Assembly: GCA_035528235.1 (NCBI GenBank) | Contig: DATKZB010000400.1 | Coordinates: 1 to 5,180, forward strand | Reading direction: 5' to 3' | DNA: 5,180 bases | From: DATKZB01 sp035528235 | Lineage (GTDB): Bacteria; Planctomycetota; Phycisphaerae; FEN-1346 | Shown here: positions 4,526-5,180 of the stretch, in pieces | Position numbering within the stretch: position 1 is the first letter of the stretch | Layout: every line of letters starts with the position of its first letter | Made by a program: the position numbers and the translations under genes | Notes under the pieces: model-generated | The model's input: only the letters and a program-made list of their open reading frames with translations | The model's database searches: none | Told to the model about the DNA's origin: nothing

Positions 4526-5180
4526 GCACCCTCAAGCCCCGCCGCCCCAAGTCGGTCAAGAGGCCCCGCCGCCGCCCGCCCGTGGTGCCGTTCGAGACCC
4601 CGGTCGAAGAACGGTGGAGATCCTGCTTGCATGAGGGCGGGCACCTCATCGTCGGCGTGCTCGCGACCGCGCCGAAAACGAGGTGCTTGGCGGGCGCCGT
4701 GATCCGGGGCACGGGTTGCTGCTGGACCCCGCTGGCCGTGCGACGGTTCGATGATGGCGTCGCGATTGCGGCCGGCCGGGCGGCCGAGGCCCTGGCACGC
4801 CGCTTCCTTCCGCCCGGACCTTTGCCGAGCCGGAAGGCGTTGGCCGCGACGGCCCGAGGCGTGATGAAGTCTCGCCTGGGCAAGAAACTGAAAGCCCCAG
4901 GCCCATCGGACTCGGAGCAGTTGGCAACGTGGGCCACCAGCGCGTATGAGGACCATCCTGGTGAGTGGCTCGGCCGCTGGACGCGTGCGCGGTACGAGGC
5001 GGAGGGCCACGTCCAGCAACACGCCCGGCGGATCATCCTGGCGGCGGACCTCCTCTTTCTCGCGGGGGCCGTGCTGCCGCGCGACGTGAAGATCATCCTG
5101 GGCCCGCTGGGGCCCTTGCCGGAATCACGAATCAGACCCAAAGGAGACGACCGTGGAGACGACGCTGAAAAGCAAAGTGG
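4522..5180 (+). CDS. M41/FtsH-peptidase-like HEGGH metalloprotease, partial at window end
   Basis: The frame from ATG 4522 is open to the end of the window (219 complete codons visible, no stop). AAAGGA (4507-4512) precedes the start by 9 bases and the start overlaps the previous stop (ATGA). The first ~25 residues are Arg/Lys/Pro-rich. Then comes ERWRSCLHEGGHLIVGVLAT with the zinc motif HEGGH (His37, Glu38, His41). GRAAEALARRF follows (Gly85-Glu89), matching the 'GGRAAEEL' helix after the HEAGH motif in FtsH-type peptidases. PSDSEQLATWA (Asp130) could supply the third zinc ligand, as the 'SNDxxxAT' motif does in FtsH. There is no AAA ATPase and no membrane segment, so this would be a small stand-alone soluble peptidase. 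Substrate unknown: repressor or host-protein cleavage is possible. An ImmA/IrrE-like peptidase is the main alternative. Confidence 0.72.
   Translation, partial: MSTLKPRRPKSVKRPRRRPPVVPFETPVEERWRSCLHEGGHLIVGVLATAPKTRCLAGAVIRGTGCCWTPLAVRRFDDGVAIAAGRAAEALARRFLPPGPLPSRKALAATARGVMKSRLGKKLKAPGPSDSEQLATWATSAYEDHPGEWLGRWTRARYEAEGHVQQHARRIILAADLLFLAGAVLPRDVKIILGPLGPLPESRIRPKGDDRGDDAEKQS
5153..5180 (+). CDS. Start of a next gene (partial, GTG start)
   Basis: AAGGAG (5141-5146) lies 6 bases before GTG at 5153, which opens a frame reading METTLKSKV up to the window edge. This is a good ribosome binding site and the frame differs from that of the metallopeptidase, whose end would overlap it by at least 28 bases. 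Only nine residues are visible and nothing can be said of function. Confidence 0.5.

Noticed and set aside
4965..5168. Plus-strand 67-residue open frame near the right end
   Set aside because: It lies inside the metallopeptidase gene in another frame, is Arg/Pro/Gly-rich and has no ribosome site.

Overview
High-GC (roughly two thirds G+C by eye) bacterial DNA. The small AlpA-like helix-turn-helix genes, the style of HEAT-repeat remnant and the GpA-type terminase end with its zinc-ribbon partner suggest a planctomycete or a relative. That is an impression from protein character, not a taxonomic proof.

The window looks like the edge of an integrated mobile element at a tRNA-Gly attachment site. 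Positions 1-~885 (minus strand) hold phage debris: the C-terminal nuclease part of a GpA-type terminase large subunit, followed by an intact-looking 78-residue zinc-ribbon gene. Positions ~885-1075 (plus strand) hold a fragment of a chromosomal-type HEAT-repeat protein, joined directly to the beheaded terminase. Positions 1162-1212 (minus strand) are the 3' part of a tRNA-Gly(CCC), from anticodon stem to CCA, with no 5' half. This is what the displaced end of a tRNA-targeted insertion leaves behind. By tRNA polarity the element lies to the right and the older flank to the left. An open plus frame runs antisense through the tRNA fragment into a 'VVGAWPRLS..RR'-type tail ending at 1480, possibly the severed C-terminus of the element's integrase.

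Positions 1481-1700 are a leader without a convincing gene. It holds a perfect 11-bp tandem repeat and a terminator-like stem with seven T just before a good ribosome binding site. A 280-residue protein with a C-terminal helix-turn-helix follows (1701-2543).

A second transcription unit starts at 2597. A consensus TATAAT lies inside an inverted repeat that runs into the start codon, so a leaderless mRNA is predicted. From there four successive ATGA overlaps tie together two tiny AlpA/excisionase-like proteins, a replication-initiator-like protein, a winged-helix-like phage protein and an FtsH/M41-like HEGGH metallopeptidase that leaves the window still open. A further gene probably starts at GTG 5153. 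The layout reads as early control plus replication genes of a phage or integrative element.

The most interesting point is that the initiator-like gene (3054-4097) carries five tandem 21-bp repeats in its central linker, most with an internal dyad. This resembles phage lambda, where the origin iterons lie inside initiator gene O. The part just before the repeats may contain a frame lesion.
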